This document shows positions 54,501-64,000 of a stretch of DNA of 64,000 nucleotides, piece after piece. The stretch's first letter is position 1. Each line of letters opens with the position of its first letter. Source of the DNA: Craterostigma plantagineum (lineage: Eukaryota > Streptophyta > Magnoliopsida > Lamiales > Linderniaceae); NCBI GenBank assembly GCA_027422505.1, contig JAPQWV010000689.1:62001-126000 (forward strand), given 5' to 3'. The position numbers and the translations under genes were made by a program. The notes beneath the pieces were generated by a model that had not been told where the DNA came from, searched no databases, and saw nothing but the letters and a program-made list of their open reading frames with translations.

Positions 54501-55824
54501 CTAGATATACCTAGAAAATGGGTTATAAAATTATTAGTAACCCATCTTCTCATGTTTGGTTTCATAAGTTGAAGCCCATGAAAAACTACAAAGCCCGCAT
54601 TTATTAAACGGGTCGTTCGTTTATTTATCTTAAATGTCCGTCCATTACAAAATTATCTTACATTTTCCAAATATCCAAGTTTAATGGCTATTACCATTTT
54701 GCCCTTGGATATATTTAGCAACCGTAAGAACCCTAAATTCATTTGTAGGTTCTCTAATTTTCTCCATAACTCCTCTGTTCGCACACTAAGGGAGAGCCTC
54801 CGTTCCAATTGATCGATTTCTTCTTCTTTAGGCGGAAAGACTTCCAAGTGAGTGTAGATTTTATCTCAAGAGCATATTTTGAAAAGTGTTCATCTCTTAT
54901 TTGTCACTGTATGCAAAATACTTTATTTGACTTGGAGAGATGTTTATTCGATCGAGTTTCTGTATAGATCTAGGGTGAGTTGATGTTATAATCATGCTTG
55001 TATACATTGATCTTATGACTTTCTTGGCCATTTATTGCTACCTCGATGAAGGGCAGTGATTAGTATGAAATTTCAAGCGAACCAACAAAATAATGTTTCT
55101 TTGATTCGCCAACATTGGGTTTCTTTGAACTAATATTTTTATTTTTTTGATCAGCTATTGTCCACGTAATTCTACCTCAGGCTCAAGCCTTTCACGTTGG
55201 TTTTGGTTGCTCTGTTTCGTGTCTTCAAAGTGCAGCTTCAGAAGTGACCAAAATGATATTGGGGTTTGTAAAACTTAAAGGGGCAAATAAGTCTTTTAAA
55301 CTTTTGCCTGGCCCATTTACGACTGAGCCCAAACATGATTTTATTTTTATCTATATTGTGTTTGTAAAACTGCCCAATATCTCTTGTATCTGACATTCAT
55401 AGGATAATCAATGTTTGATTTTAAGCGGGCTTGAACTCTCTTACTAACTGGGCTAAAAACCAAACGTTGCCTAAAAGAATTCAATGAGTTTATTTAAATA
55501 GAATTGTAAGAGAATTCGAACAAAGAATATTAATGAAATTCACAACGAAGTTTATTCTATGAGGAGAACTAAAAGAATTTGAAGATGATTTGAGTAGAAT
55601 TCTGGAAGTGAAAGCATCGACTTCAAGTAAGCAGGGTTATTTAGTAAATTTGCATATGTTCAGTGAGATTGATATGAGCAGTCCTGTTAAGTAAACAAGA
55701 TAAGTTTAGAAACTAGTACATGAAAGTGAACATGATTTTTATGTCCAACATGATTATTTATCTCGAGTCTTATCAAGAGTTTTTTTTATCTATCCTTTTC
55801 TTGTATGTCAAACTAAACGCAGCC
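48512..55824. repeat. Four tandem units of about 1.58 kb with Harbinger-like outer ends
   Basis: Units run 48,512-50,097, 50,098-51,662, 51,663-53,239 and 53,240-55,805, the last including a 990-bp insertion plus duplication. Each begins GGCCGCGTTCAGTA or GGCCACGTTCAGTA and ends TATCCTTTTCTTGTA. A 95-codon frame beginning MGSANIIYPTQ recurs at 48,659, 50,235, 51,811 and 53,387, exactly 1,576 bp apart, and is open in all copies. It matches no family I know, so treat it as hypothetical. After unit 4 the sequence AACTAAACGCAGCC (to 55,824) inverts to GGCTGCGTTTAGTT, resembling the left end, so the array may be an expanded transposon. Confidence 0.9.
54485..55471. mobile_element. PIF/Harbinger-type element inserted in unit 4, 987 bp
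   Basis: The ends GGCAGCGTTTGGTTT and, inverted, GGCAACGTTTGGTTT sit inside a TAA duplication (54,482-54,484 and 55,472-55,474). Units 1-3 keep the uninterrupted site GAATACTAAAAGAATTC, which proves the insertion point. The interior has no transposase frame, so the element is non-autonomous. Confidence 0.95.
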
Positions 55825-55977
55825 TATGTCAAACTAAGCGCATCCCTGATTGGCATCCTCTATTATACTAGGTATGCCACTAGTTATTTCAAATCAATAT
55901 TACGTAAATTCATCAAAATTACATAATTTTTTTATTTTAAACATTGTGTAATGATAAATATAGGTGTAACATATTTG

Positions 55978-56459
55978 TAGAGCAGTCAATTTGGCCCGTG
56001 GCCCGCGGGCAGGCCCGCCCCGTCCCCAAAATGGTCGGGCTGGGGTGCATTATTTAGGCCCGCCAAGGGGCGGGCCTGAACGGGCCAGCCCGCGCGGGCC
56101 GCGGGCTTGGCGGGGCGGGGCGGGCCAGCCCGCGTGCTGGCGCCATAATTCTACTAATATACATTTATGTATAAATATATATTATATATAAAATAAATAT
56201 TAAATATAGAAAGTAATATTAAATTAGTTAGAAATTTTAATTAATGATTCATTAATTATGTCTAATTAATATCACATTTATTATCAAATACATAATTAAT
56301 AACATATTTATTTGTTTAATAAATACCATAATTAATTAAAATTATTAGTAAATTTAAAATTTAAATTAAATTAAAATTTAAAAAATATATATTTACTTGG
56401 CGGGCGGGCCGGTCCCCCGGCGGGCCATCCCGGCCCGGCCCACCATATTGACAGCACTA
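55978..56459. mobile_element. Non-autonomous hAT-like element with CCCGCC-rich ends
   Basis: The left TAGAGCAGTCAATTTGG and the right, inverted, TAGTGCTGTCAATATGG form inverted ends followed by GGCCCG/GGCGGG-rich blocks. The centre is almost pure AT. The flanking 8-mers do not match, so the target duplication is unproven. Confidence 0.7.
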
Positions 56460-57732
56460 TTTACATGTGTAACGATTCTTAGTTTTGAATGCCCAGTAGA
56501 ACACCTAGTGGCTGCCGTAGTCTTTACTCTAGTGAGGTGACGTGGAATGTTGAAAGAACGATGACGATACGTACAAAACACACAAATACACACAAATATA
56601 TATATAATATATATTTATATATATAACATTTTGGTGCATTTATATTTTTGAAACGGGGTGACGTATATATATAAATAGGCGTAGAATTTTTCCGTACAAT
56701 AAATATTAAACGTACGTGGACATGAAAACATATAACGTGACACGTTAATCAATCGGTCCGACCAACCAACTTGGATGGCACGCACACATATGCCAAAACT
56801 TTTAGCTGGAAACTTTGTGGCCACACTTAAGTTTAAATTTGAATATGTAATTAACTAACTTTATTTATATACATTTTAAGGAGTGGTCACACTTATGTTT
56901 AAACTTTACTCTGTAATTAATTATTATTATTTTTTTAATAATTTAAATTTGGTGGTCACCTCTCTTCGTTACGTTGTTCTCAATTTTCTCCTTTTCAAGC
57001 TTAGTGGGGTTAATAAACAAACCGTTTCATAGGGACATGCGCATATACATGAAATGGATATCATCCTAGCTTTTAATTCCCATGTGACCGACTTGATTTT
57101 TGTTAGTTATTGCCTTGGACCAATTTTTCATGTTCAAATTCAATTTTTCTTTTCTTTTTAAATTTAATATAGAAGTGGTTTTCGGATAATTTCCGGATGC
57201 AATCTTATATAATTATAGAAATATAGATGTTTTCATATGCTGCATCGTGTCCCTTAACTTAAAAAATAAATTAAATAGTAAAACCCCCAAAAATCCCACT
57301 AACACATGTTAAATATAAATTCAATAATTTTATCAACACATAATACTTACATATAGTTAATACAGTGTATTCCACGTGTAAAAAGTTAGTTTATTATAAT
57401 ATAAATGAATTTCTATTTATTTCCGTTGCAATAGATTATATGTAAATAAATAAATTCATGAAAGTCACTTACTTTGCAATTATCGATTTCCACCACAATA
57501 TCATGTCCTCAAATCGGAATTCGAATCGCAAATCAGTCACATTTTATGACAGTGACTACTCTAAATTAACATAAGTTCATGGTTGTTGCTTCATAATAAA
57601 ATGGCATGTGAAAGCGAATTGCGTGATTATAGCGTTTTACTGCCGATATCACTTAGCGTATCGCGTGACCTTTTTTGGCAGATCCTTTTAATGCAAAAAT
57701 GCATGTAATATATAATCACAAGCAAACAATCA
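56460..57732. other. AT-rich intergenic stretch
   Basis: No supported gene. Short frames at 56,393-56,593 and 56,615-56,824 (minus) have no recognisable domain. Confidence 0.5.
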
Positions 57733-57748
57733 CATTGAAATAGTCTTT

Positions 57749-57926
57749 TTTCGGATACCCGACCGGTTCCGGGTTGCCCCGACTAATCCGGTTCGCCCCG
57801 CATCGCGTACCTGGTAACGGCAGGCGAGGCTCCCAAAGGGAGTTGCTGCATACACAAGGATTCGAACCCAATACCTTCCTTAAGCGAAACCAAGCCGCTT
57901 ACCACTTGGACCAACCCCCGTTGGTT
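57749..57926 (-). mobile_element. tRNA-derived SINE, about 178 bp
   Basis: On the minus strand it has A-box GTTGGTCCAAGTGGT and B-box GGGTTCGAATCC at tRNA spacing, then a tRNA-unrelated body ending in GGGTATCCGAAAAAA. A 16-bp target duplication CATTGAAATAGTCTTT lies on both sides (57,733-57,748 and 57,927-57,942). These are the features of a LINE-mobilised SINE. The perfect duplication suggests a fairly recent insertion. Confidence 0.92.
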
Positions 57927-57942
57927 CATTGAAATAGTCTTT

Positions 57943-58971
57943 AATCATACAAAATCAACGTTAATTTAGAAAAATTTAGATATTAATTAACGCAAACACA
58001 CTCCATGCAAAAATATTCGATGTCATTAAATTATATTTGACAGGATAGTCATGAGTACATTTCGTATGCCTATCTTGACGAGTGAATTTGAGAAATGTTC
58101 ACTTACCCTTGAGTATAACTCTCATCCTCAGAGTGTATGATATAAGTTCACGGTCAATTAAGTGTGGTGATAGCTTAAGACGTAAAAAGAAACAAATGAA
58201 CATGATACGCTATATGCGTCGCGCTATTTACGCTATTACTCACGATATTTGCGCTTTTACTCAAAATATTTGAGCTATTCAGGACAAAACGCTATTTCAT
58301 TTGCGCCTTAATGCGTTTTTTTCGCTAAAATGCGCTACAACGCGCTACGAAGCTACGCTTTTCTAAGAACATTGTGCATGAGGGAGCTGTCGTTATATAT
58401 ATGTGTGTAAATTTTATTACATGGTTATATTTATGGGATGCGTTTATTTTGGAGTCATGCCATATAATAGGTTTTATAACAATGTCAATATGAACATATA
58501 ATGATTTTGTAGAAGTAAAAAGTACTCAGTATTTAGATTTTCTGCTTGTTTTCAAGCGTAATTACATTAATTGTATTTTAAAATACAAAGTAAATTTATT
58601 ATTTTGTCGTGGATCTGAATATGCCATGCCGTAAGCACAGTTGTGCCTCAGAACTGAGAAAGTGATGGTTTTTGCCTTCACAAATGGGGACAAAGCTTTT
58701 AAACACCTTCATGTGATTCACCTTCAAATTTCCTGATATGTTTTGTAATTACATTCTTGTAATATACAGAGAATAGACATTTTTGCAATTAATGATAATA
58801 TTAAGGAAATGGTGAGAAAAGAGAATGCATCTATGATCAAAGATGTAATTTGTGGGAACCAAACCAATAAATGTATAATAACCCTTACATCAGAGAGAGG
58901 ACCCAACACACATGTAAGAACAATTTAGATGCAAATCTACACATTAAATGCATAAATAAAACTAGATAATT
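57943..58971. other. Intergenic stretch with a GCGCTA-rich cluster
   Basis: Between about 58,200 and 58,360 many ACGCTA, GCGCTA and GCGCTT strings cluster, and 57,615-57,670 has similar strings (TTAGCGTATCGCG). They could be inverted ends of an old element interrupted by the SINE, but the match is weak. No gene. Confidence 0.4.
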
Positions 58972-59005
58972 GGCACGGTCTACACCTGTGCACACAGTTA
59001 TTTTT
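58972..59005 (-). mobile_element. Second candidate Helitron 3' end
   Basis: On the minus strand an imperfect hairpin GCACAGGTGTAGACCGTGC is followed by CAATTAT and CTAG, then T. The layout matches the candidate end at 27.7 kb (CAATTGTCTAGT). No 5' TC end was found. Confidence 0.35.
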
Positions 59006-59602
59006 TTAAAACTGTACGAACTGTTTTTTTTCACACGTCAAATCAAATAATCAAAATTCGCAATACGGGTAGTGGGGTAGTTTTTTTCGATAGGGTCTTA
59101 TTCTCTATTAAATTACTGTCAAATCGGCTAGGAATTTTGGTGTAATTGATGCACCAAATTAGAATAAAAAAACAGTTTTTAAGAGCCTCTCACCTTAAAT
59201 AAATAGTATAGATAATATATTGCAGAAGACGTAACAAAACTTGGTCGAAAAATAAATCAGTTTGTGGTATTACGGTAGTTACTTAAAAACCGAACCACAT
59301 AAAACAATTTTTTTTCCCTTTTTCAGCGAAGAAAACTAACGAATGAAGACTACTACACTAATGAGTAATGACTAACCCCGTAAAACAGGGAAAAAAAAAG
59401 ATTAAAAATAAACAAATCAATAAAAAAAAAAAGAAAACAAAAAACAGCGTCAATCAATGATTAAATCTCCTCCATTTCGTCTTTCACATGTTTCTCGAAT
59501 CCAATATCTTCATTTTCTTGCCTTAAATAAGAAAAAAAAAAGAAGAAAAACTAAAAAAAGGCCAACGCAGTTTGGTCACATCAAAAGACCATCGCTAAAT
59601 CG
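59006..59602. other. Stretch downstream of the HLH gene
   Basis: AT-rich with several A runs. The part nearest 59,602 probably holds the 3' UTR of the minus-strand HLH gene. No other gene seen. Confidence 0.5.
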
Positions 59603-59965
59603 CTATACAGCAACATCGCCGGGATTTACAATTTCTTGATCGCCGGTGTCAATATTAGCCTCGCCGCGCGCCGCCGGCGGTGGGCCGCCGTAATGCACGA
59701 CCAGCTTCTGCAAAACAAGGACTTGAGCCTTCAGAAGAAATATGTACTCCGCCGTCTCTTTGTAGAGCTGGTCAGTCCTTATTTCATCGTCTTTTTGCTG
59801 CTCGGACGAAGGTATGAGCTCCCTGAGAGCCTCGAGCTTGTCTGCAACCGACGCGCCGCCGCGAGTGGGCTGGCGGCGGCGGCTGCTGCTGCATGGCTTC
59901 GACGGCCTATTCCTCAGTCTCCTAGCGCCGGCGGCGGTTAAGGTACTCCTTGGCTTCGAACCCAT
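59603..59965 (-). CDS. Small HLH (atypical bHLH) transcriptional regulator
   Basis: A single-exon 120-residue protein. The Arg/Ser-rich N-terminus (residues 1-38) lacks the Glu/Arg pattern needed for E-box binding. A helix-loop-helix follows: helix 1 VADKLEALRELIP (about 40-52), a Gln/Asp-containing loop, and helix 2 TDQLYKETAEYIFLLKAQVL (about 64-83), continuing VLQKLVVHYGG. This organisation is that of plant non-DNA-binding HLH proteins, which regulate growth by pairing with bHLH factors. The nearest group is uncertain (IBH1-, UPBEAT1- or SAC51-like). TATA-like TATAAACG lies about 50 bp upstream at 60,011-60,018 on the minus strand. The frame is intact. Confidence 0.8.
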   Translation of the reverse strand: MGSKPRSTLTAAGARRLRNRPSKPCSSSRRRQPTRGGASVADKLEALRELIPSSEQQKDDEIRTDQLYKETAEYIFLLKAQVLVLQKLVVHYGGPPPAARGEANIDTGDQEIVNPGDVAV

Positions 59966-61125
59966 TGCTTGGATGGGTAATACTAAATAACGGTGCTCCT
60001 TATGGAATGGCGTTTATAGAGGTGTGAGAAGGCGTGTATAAGTAAGGGGAGGGAGGTGTAGGGCGAAATTACAAGAATGCCATTCTTAATTTAATCAATA
60101 ATTAAGAACATATAAAATATTGAAGAAGAAAAGCCAGTAGTACTTTTCGATGCCATGCAATGTTCCCCCACCCCAATAACAGATATTTCCATGTCCGTGC
60201 CTATCGGGGGTATTTCCGTACTTTCAGAAATATATGTAATAAATCTCACCTCACATAAAAGCGATCATAACTCAAATGTGCTCCTGTCTCTGCTACGGCA
60301 GCACATGCGAGTCTCGGGACCCTTGAGACCAATTTTACCATAATATCCCCCGTATCGTAAATGCACTTTTAAGTAAATTAATTTTGAACTATATGGTACG
60401 ACTACGAGTTATGTAAAGATATAGTTTCAAGCAATTCCCTTTCCACATTTCAATTTAAGGAAAAAGGGAGGAAATTCGAGGACAATTTTGTCATTTGGAG
60501 TGGTGGTGGTGGTGTTTATGTGTTGTGGAGAGGGCACATGTGAATGTGGGGGATGGGCCATGAATTGAAGAGAAAAGGAAAGAATGCACATGGAGAAGCA
60601 CATGCGCCTAGGGAAGCAAAAAAAATATATAACTAGAGAGGATTTTTATTAAAACCAAATAGAATATTTCGTATTATACTACCATCATATGTTTTTACAC
60701 AAACAAATACTACCATTTAGTACAATTGTTCAGTTTGAAGTCCATTACAGAACATGACCTAATGGTTGGAGACACTTCTATTATTGGAGGGTTCATACTT
60801 CAAATTCTGACTTCAATTTTGTATGAAGAGTGAAACATTCTCTCCTCGCACCAAATATAATCTCATTCTAGGAATATTGTACTAATGTTGTAATGCAATA
60901 TTACTACTGTTCAAAAAATTAATAATTAGACAGATGAGGTCTTGGCTCGGTTGATGTTGATATCTCAAGGTTTATGGAGAAAATATAGGATTAAACTTTC
61001 TCTTGCTAATTTGAGTGAAGTTGTCACACATGAACATATACTTAATACTGGGGTACATTAGGTAGCTTCTATAGCTGGTGGACTCCTATAGGATTATCTC
61101 GTCACAAGTATGATTTTCGTATTAA
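59966..61125. other. Upstream region of the HLH gene and intergenic DNA
   Basis: Contains the TATA-like site near 60,015. No other gene is supported. A 62-codon plus-strand frame (60,155-60,343) has no recognisable domain. Confidence 0.5.
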
Positions 61126-61190
61126 TGACAATAACAGTAATAATAATAATCATAATAGTAATAATAACAATAGTAGTAATAGTAATAATG
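61126..61190. repeat. (TAA)n-type microsatellite
   Basis: Imperfect run of AAT/AGT triplets ending in a poly-A tract. The leucine-rich minus-strand frame across it is an artefact of the repeat. Confidence 0.9.
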
Positions 61191-62779
61191 AAAAAAAAAA
61201 AGGAAGAGAGATTTGCATGTGACAAAGGAGGGACAGTGGAGCAGCATCAATTGTACACCATGTTCTGCTCATTCCCTGCATGCTGCTGATCAGCTGCCTA
61301 TTCGCTTTTTTCTTCCTTTTCTGTAATTTTAATTTTATTTCCATTTTCCTTTTAGCCATATAAGCTCGCAATTAAGCCAAATTGAGCTGTTACCGATTTA
61401 AATAAAAGAATCATTAAGTAATATAATGATAGGATCTATTCATTAATAGATTGCATGTTAGCATGTGTATATTGTATTGAGGGGTGTGATTTAAGGTTAA
61501 TCCTTGCATGTGAGCCACGTGTAACCTAATGCACGTTATTTGCATCGTAGTAAAAAGAAAACAAATGTAAATTAAATGACAATGTGAATGTAATCTTCGA
61601 TGATAAGTCTAATATTGTACAAAAAGTATCTCTTTCCAACTCATTTGCTTCCCATCCAAAACCGAGGATTTCGTTCACCCCCACTTTTTTATATATATTT
61701 AACGAAAGATGTGGTTTAACACGCACATATTTTTCCTCTATATTTAAAATAGGTTGTACTTTTCTTCCCATAAATCGCGCTTCATATCTTAAAAAATAAT
61801 GTAGGAGGTTTATCCATCATAACAGGTATATATTCAATTCAGATTAAATTTAATCTGAATGGATAGATTGCGATGACACTGTTCGAGATGTATGCCGGCC
61901 AAAAAAAAAAAACAATCATAAAGAGTTGCAATATACATATATGTACTACGTTATATATTTTTTTATAATGCAAGGTCTGGTTCTTACTGAAATTAGAAGT
62001 TGAAATTACAATCTAAGAACGAATGACGAATGTAGACAATTAAAAGATTTAACTGCGAATCATTAAATTAAATTTCCACGACCAATTACGAAATCAAGGA
62101 ACATGTACTTGCAATAATGATTGCGAGTTGCGAGTAGTATATTTCACATGCAGTAAACTAATAAATTAACAAATGGAGAACCACTTTGTCAAGAACGCAG
62201 GAGAATTTCTTTCGGTGCTTGACTTTAATGTATTAAGCTCTTTGAATCTTGATTGAATCGTTGAATCTTTGAAATGTAATATTCTATTACAACACACATA
62301 CACCCAATACGCATTTCGAGTTACACTGTATAATACGCAAGGGATTAATATCACTAGTGCTATAAGCACATATACTACTATGTAAATAATATTAAATAAA
62401 TCTTTGAATATATAATATGATTTAAATATTTTTTTAAACTTTTAGTAGTGACAAATTGTAATTAAAATGATTTTCTGGTGTAATGTTTAATATAATACTG
62501 TTTAAATCAATAACTAATTTTTAGTTTATTCATTAATGACAAAATGGTATTAATGAAATTGATACGCCAATTAACCCTTACAATGTGATGTTCTGCCTTA
62601 ATAAAATATATAGACAGATTCTCCTTATGAATGCCAAGTATGCAAAAAATTGTATTCTTCTAAATTGATTTTCTTGGGTCCTTGTCATCTTTACCTAAAC
62701 AAGGTGGACAAAACACAGAGCATCTCCGACGCCACTCCAAATACAACGTGGGACGCCAGCCATAGCGGTGGAGGAGCTC
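61191..62779. other. AT-rich intergenic stretch
   Basis: No supported gene or complete element. A single GAGCATCTCC-like string near 62,720 resembles the end of the MITE at 11.5 kb but has no partner here. Confidence 0.5.
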
Positions 62780-62787
62780 CAAGGAAC

Positions 62788-63066
62788 TAGAGATGGCAAT
62801 GGGACGGATCCGGAGCCGGACCCGCCCCAAAATAACCGGGTTTTACCCGATAATCCGGGTCTCGGGGCGGGTCCCGGGTCTCAAAAGAAGAAACCCGACC
62901 GGGTCCGGGGCGAGTCCCGGGTCTGGCAAATCCCGCCCCGAGACCCGGCCCGAAACCCCCCCGGAAATATATATTATACTTCAATTCGTAATTACGTCTT
63001 ATATAGAATTATTGCTAATAATATGAATATAAAACCCGTCCCATACCCGCCCCATTGCCATGCCTA
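62788..63066. mobile_element. Non-autonomous hAT element, 279 bp
   Basis: Perfect 8-bp duplication CAAGGAAC (62,780-62,787 and 63,067-63,074). The ends are TAGAGATGGCAATGGGACGG and, inverted, TAGGCATGGCAATGGGGCGG. The left half is rich in CCCGGGT and CCCGCC. Frames spanning it are by-products of composition. Confidence 0.95.
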
Positions 63067-63074
63067 CAAGGAAC

Positions 63075-64000
63075 CTCTAAACGCCACGGTAAATCTGGAG
63101 GGATAAACAGTGCCCCGCTATTTGAAGCGGGCACTGTTCACCCGCTACCCTAAATTTTTTTGTTTGATTTCTTTTTCTTTTCTTTTTCCGATTCAGCTAA
63201 TTTTAGGATTTTGTTTGCTGTTATAATATTTAATCAATCAGGGTGTTCATACTTTTGATCTGCTCGATCGATAAGGTTTGAGGGAAGACGATGAATAGTG
63301 CTGCTAGGAGAGAGAATGTTAATTAATAATTAAAAATTTGTACAAAAAGTTAATATTAATTAATGGCACATAGCATAAATAATGCACAAACATACGCATA
63401 ATATAATTAAAAAAGAGTCGGGACAAAATATTAATCCTAATAATCATGCAAATGTCCTCATGTAGGACCAAGATTGTCGAAAAATTAGAACTCTTCCAAA
63501 TTTGATGACGATGATTGTGATTGTTGTTGTGCTCTTTTTTGTAGAATTTGATGTTGGTTGATGTCATGACCCGGGAATTGAGCTTTATTTTGGGTTGGGC
63601 TTAGTTATTAATTTAGTGTGTTTTATCTTACTATAAGTAATGTAATTGACATCTATTTTCATTAAGCAAGAAATTACAATTCTAATCTTCTTCAACCTAC
63701 GATCTTGATCGACACGTAGTGTATGAATGGAAAGTGCGACAAGTAATAATTAAAACGAATACTAAATTACTGTCACCGACGTGCTATAGGCAGTGGACCT
63801 ATCGTTTGTAGTGTAGTAAAGTGAGTAAACGAGTATCGAACACAAGGAATAAATCAAGTACTAGTAGTGACCTATCGATTCGATATTTAACCTAAATAAA
63901 ATACGCAAATTGTTTGACGACTTAACCTAACAGACCACTCCTAAATCAACCAGAAATTCAAAGAACACGACTAACTAGACGTGGGCTTTGGGCCGGGCCG
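63075..64000. other. Terminal intergenic stretch
   Basis: No supported gene. Sequence from about 63,785 (GGCAGTGGACCTATCGTTTG, then GAGTATCGAACACAAGGAAT) resembles the leader of some plant LTR elements and may belong to an element running past the window edge. The final bases GGGCCGGGCCG look like the start of another GC-rich hAT-like end. Confidence 0.35.

Noticed and set aside
61150..61371. Minus-strand frame with a poly-leucine tail resembling a membrane protein
   Set aside because: The leucines come from the triplet microsatellite at 61,126-61,190; no other coding evidence.

Overview
The window is plant nuclear DNA. It is AT-rich, holds sparse intact genes in a dense bed of transposable elements, and carries plant-only families: a SPIRAL1-like protein, CC-NBS-LRR genes of the late-blight R1 type, a B3-domain fragment, Copia, MULE, hAT, PIF/Harbinger and Stowaway elements and a tRNA-derived SINE. 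R1-type NLRs suggest a eudicot, probably an asterid such as a Lamiales species. That placement is inference from family distribution, not something read directly.

Layout. 1-3.5 kb: small non-autonomous elements. 3.57-4.04 kb: an intact SPIRAL1-like gene on the minus strand. 5.06-7.62 kb and 18.74-21.28 kb: two direct, related R1-type NLR copies, both broken by different lesions. Between them sit a chimeric MULE (8.8-11.4 kb) carrying a plant-mobile-domain cargo, and a 6-kb Copia element (12.24-18.22 kb) with near-identical LTRs but several frameshifts. 21.5-28 kb: shared NLR 3' flanks (a third flank has no NLR), other low-copy repeats, a MITE with a Stowaway nested in it, and a Helitron end. 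30.2-31.9 kb: a B3-domain gene interrupted by a deleted LTR element. 32.1-41.6 kb: a hAT element carrying a nested 8,976-bp MULE with a perfect 9-bp target duplication. This MULE encodes an apparently intact three-exon transposase and, on the other strand, a ULP1-type protease gene. 42.4-44.9 kb: an intact intronless DEAH-box splicing helicase. 45.4-48.3 kb: hAT and Harbinger-like elements. 48.5-55.8 kb: four tandem ~1.58-kb units, the last split by a 987-bp Harbinger element. 56-64 kb: hAT elements, a SINE, a second Helitron end and an intact small HLH regulator.

The host genes with intact reading frames are the SPIRAL1-like gene, the DEAH helicase and the HLH gene. They show no functional linkage; the window looks like a decayed NLR cluster colonised by elements. 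The most notable system is the 9-kb MULE. Its termini carry GGTACC at roughly 30-bp spacing, and large GTACC arrays lie inside it: one in the putative 5' UTR intron of the protease gene, one between the convergent genes. A small relative at 1.7-2.1 kb shares the same signature. The smaller MULE at 8.8 kb has the same tail-to-tail layout (cargo on plus, transposase on minus), with a different cargo and a truncated transposase.
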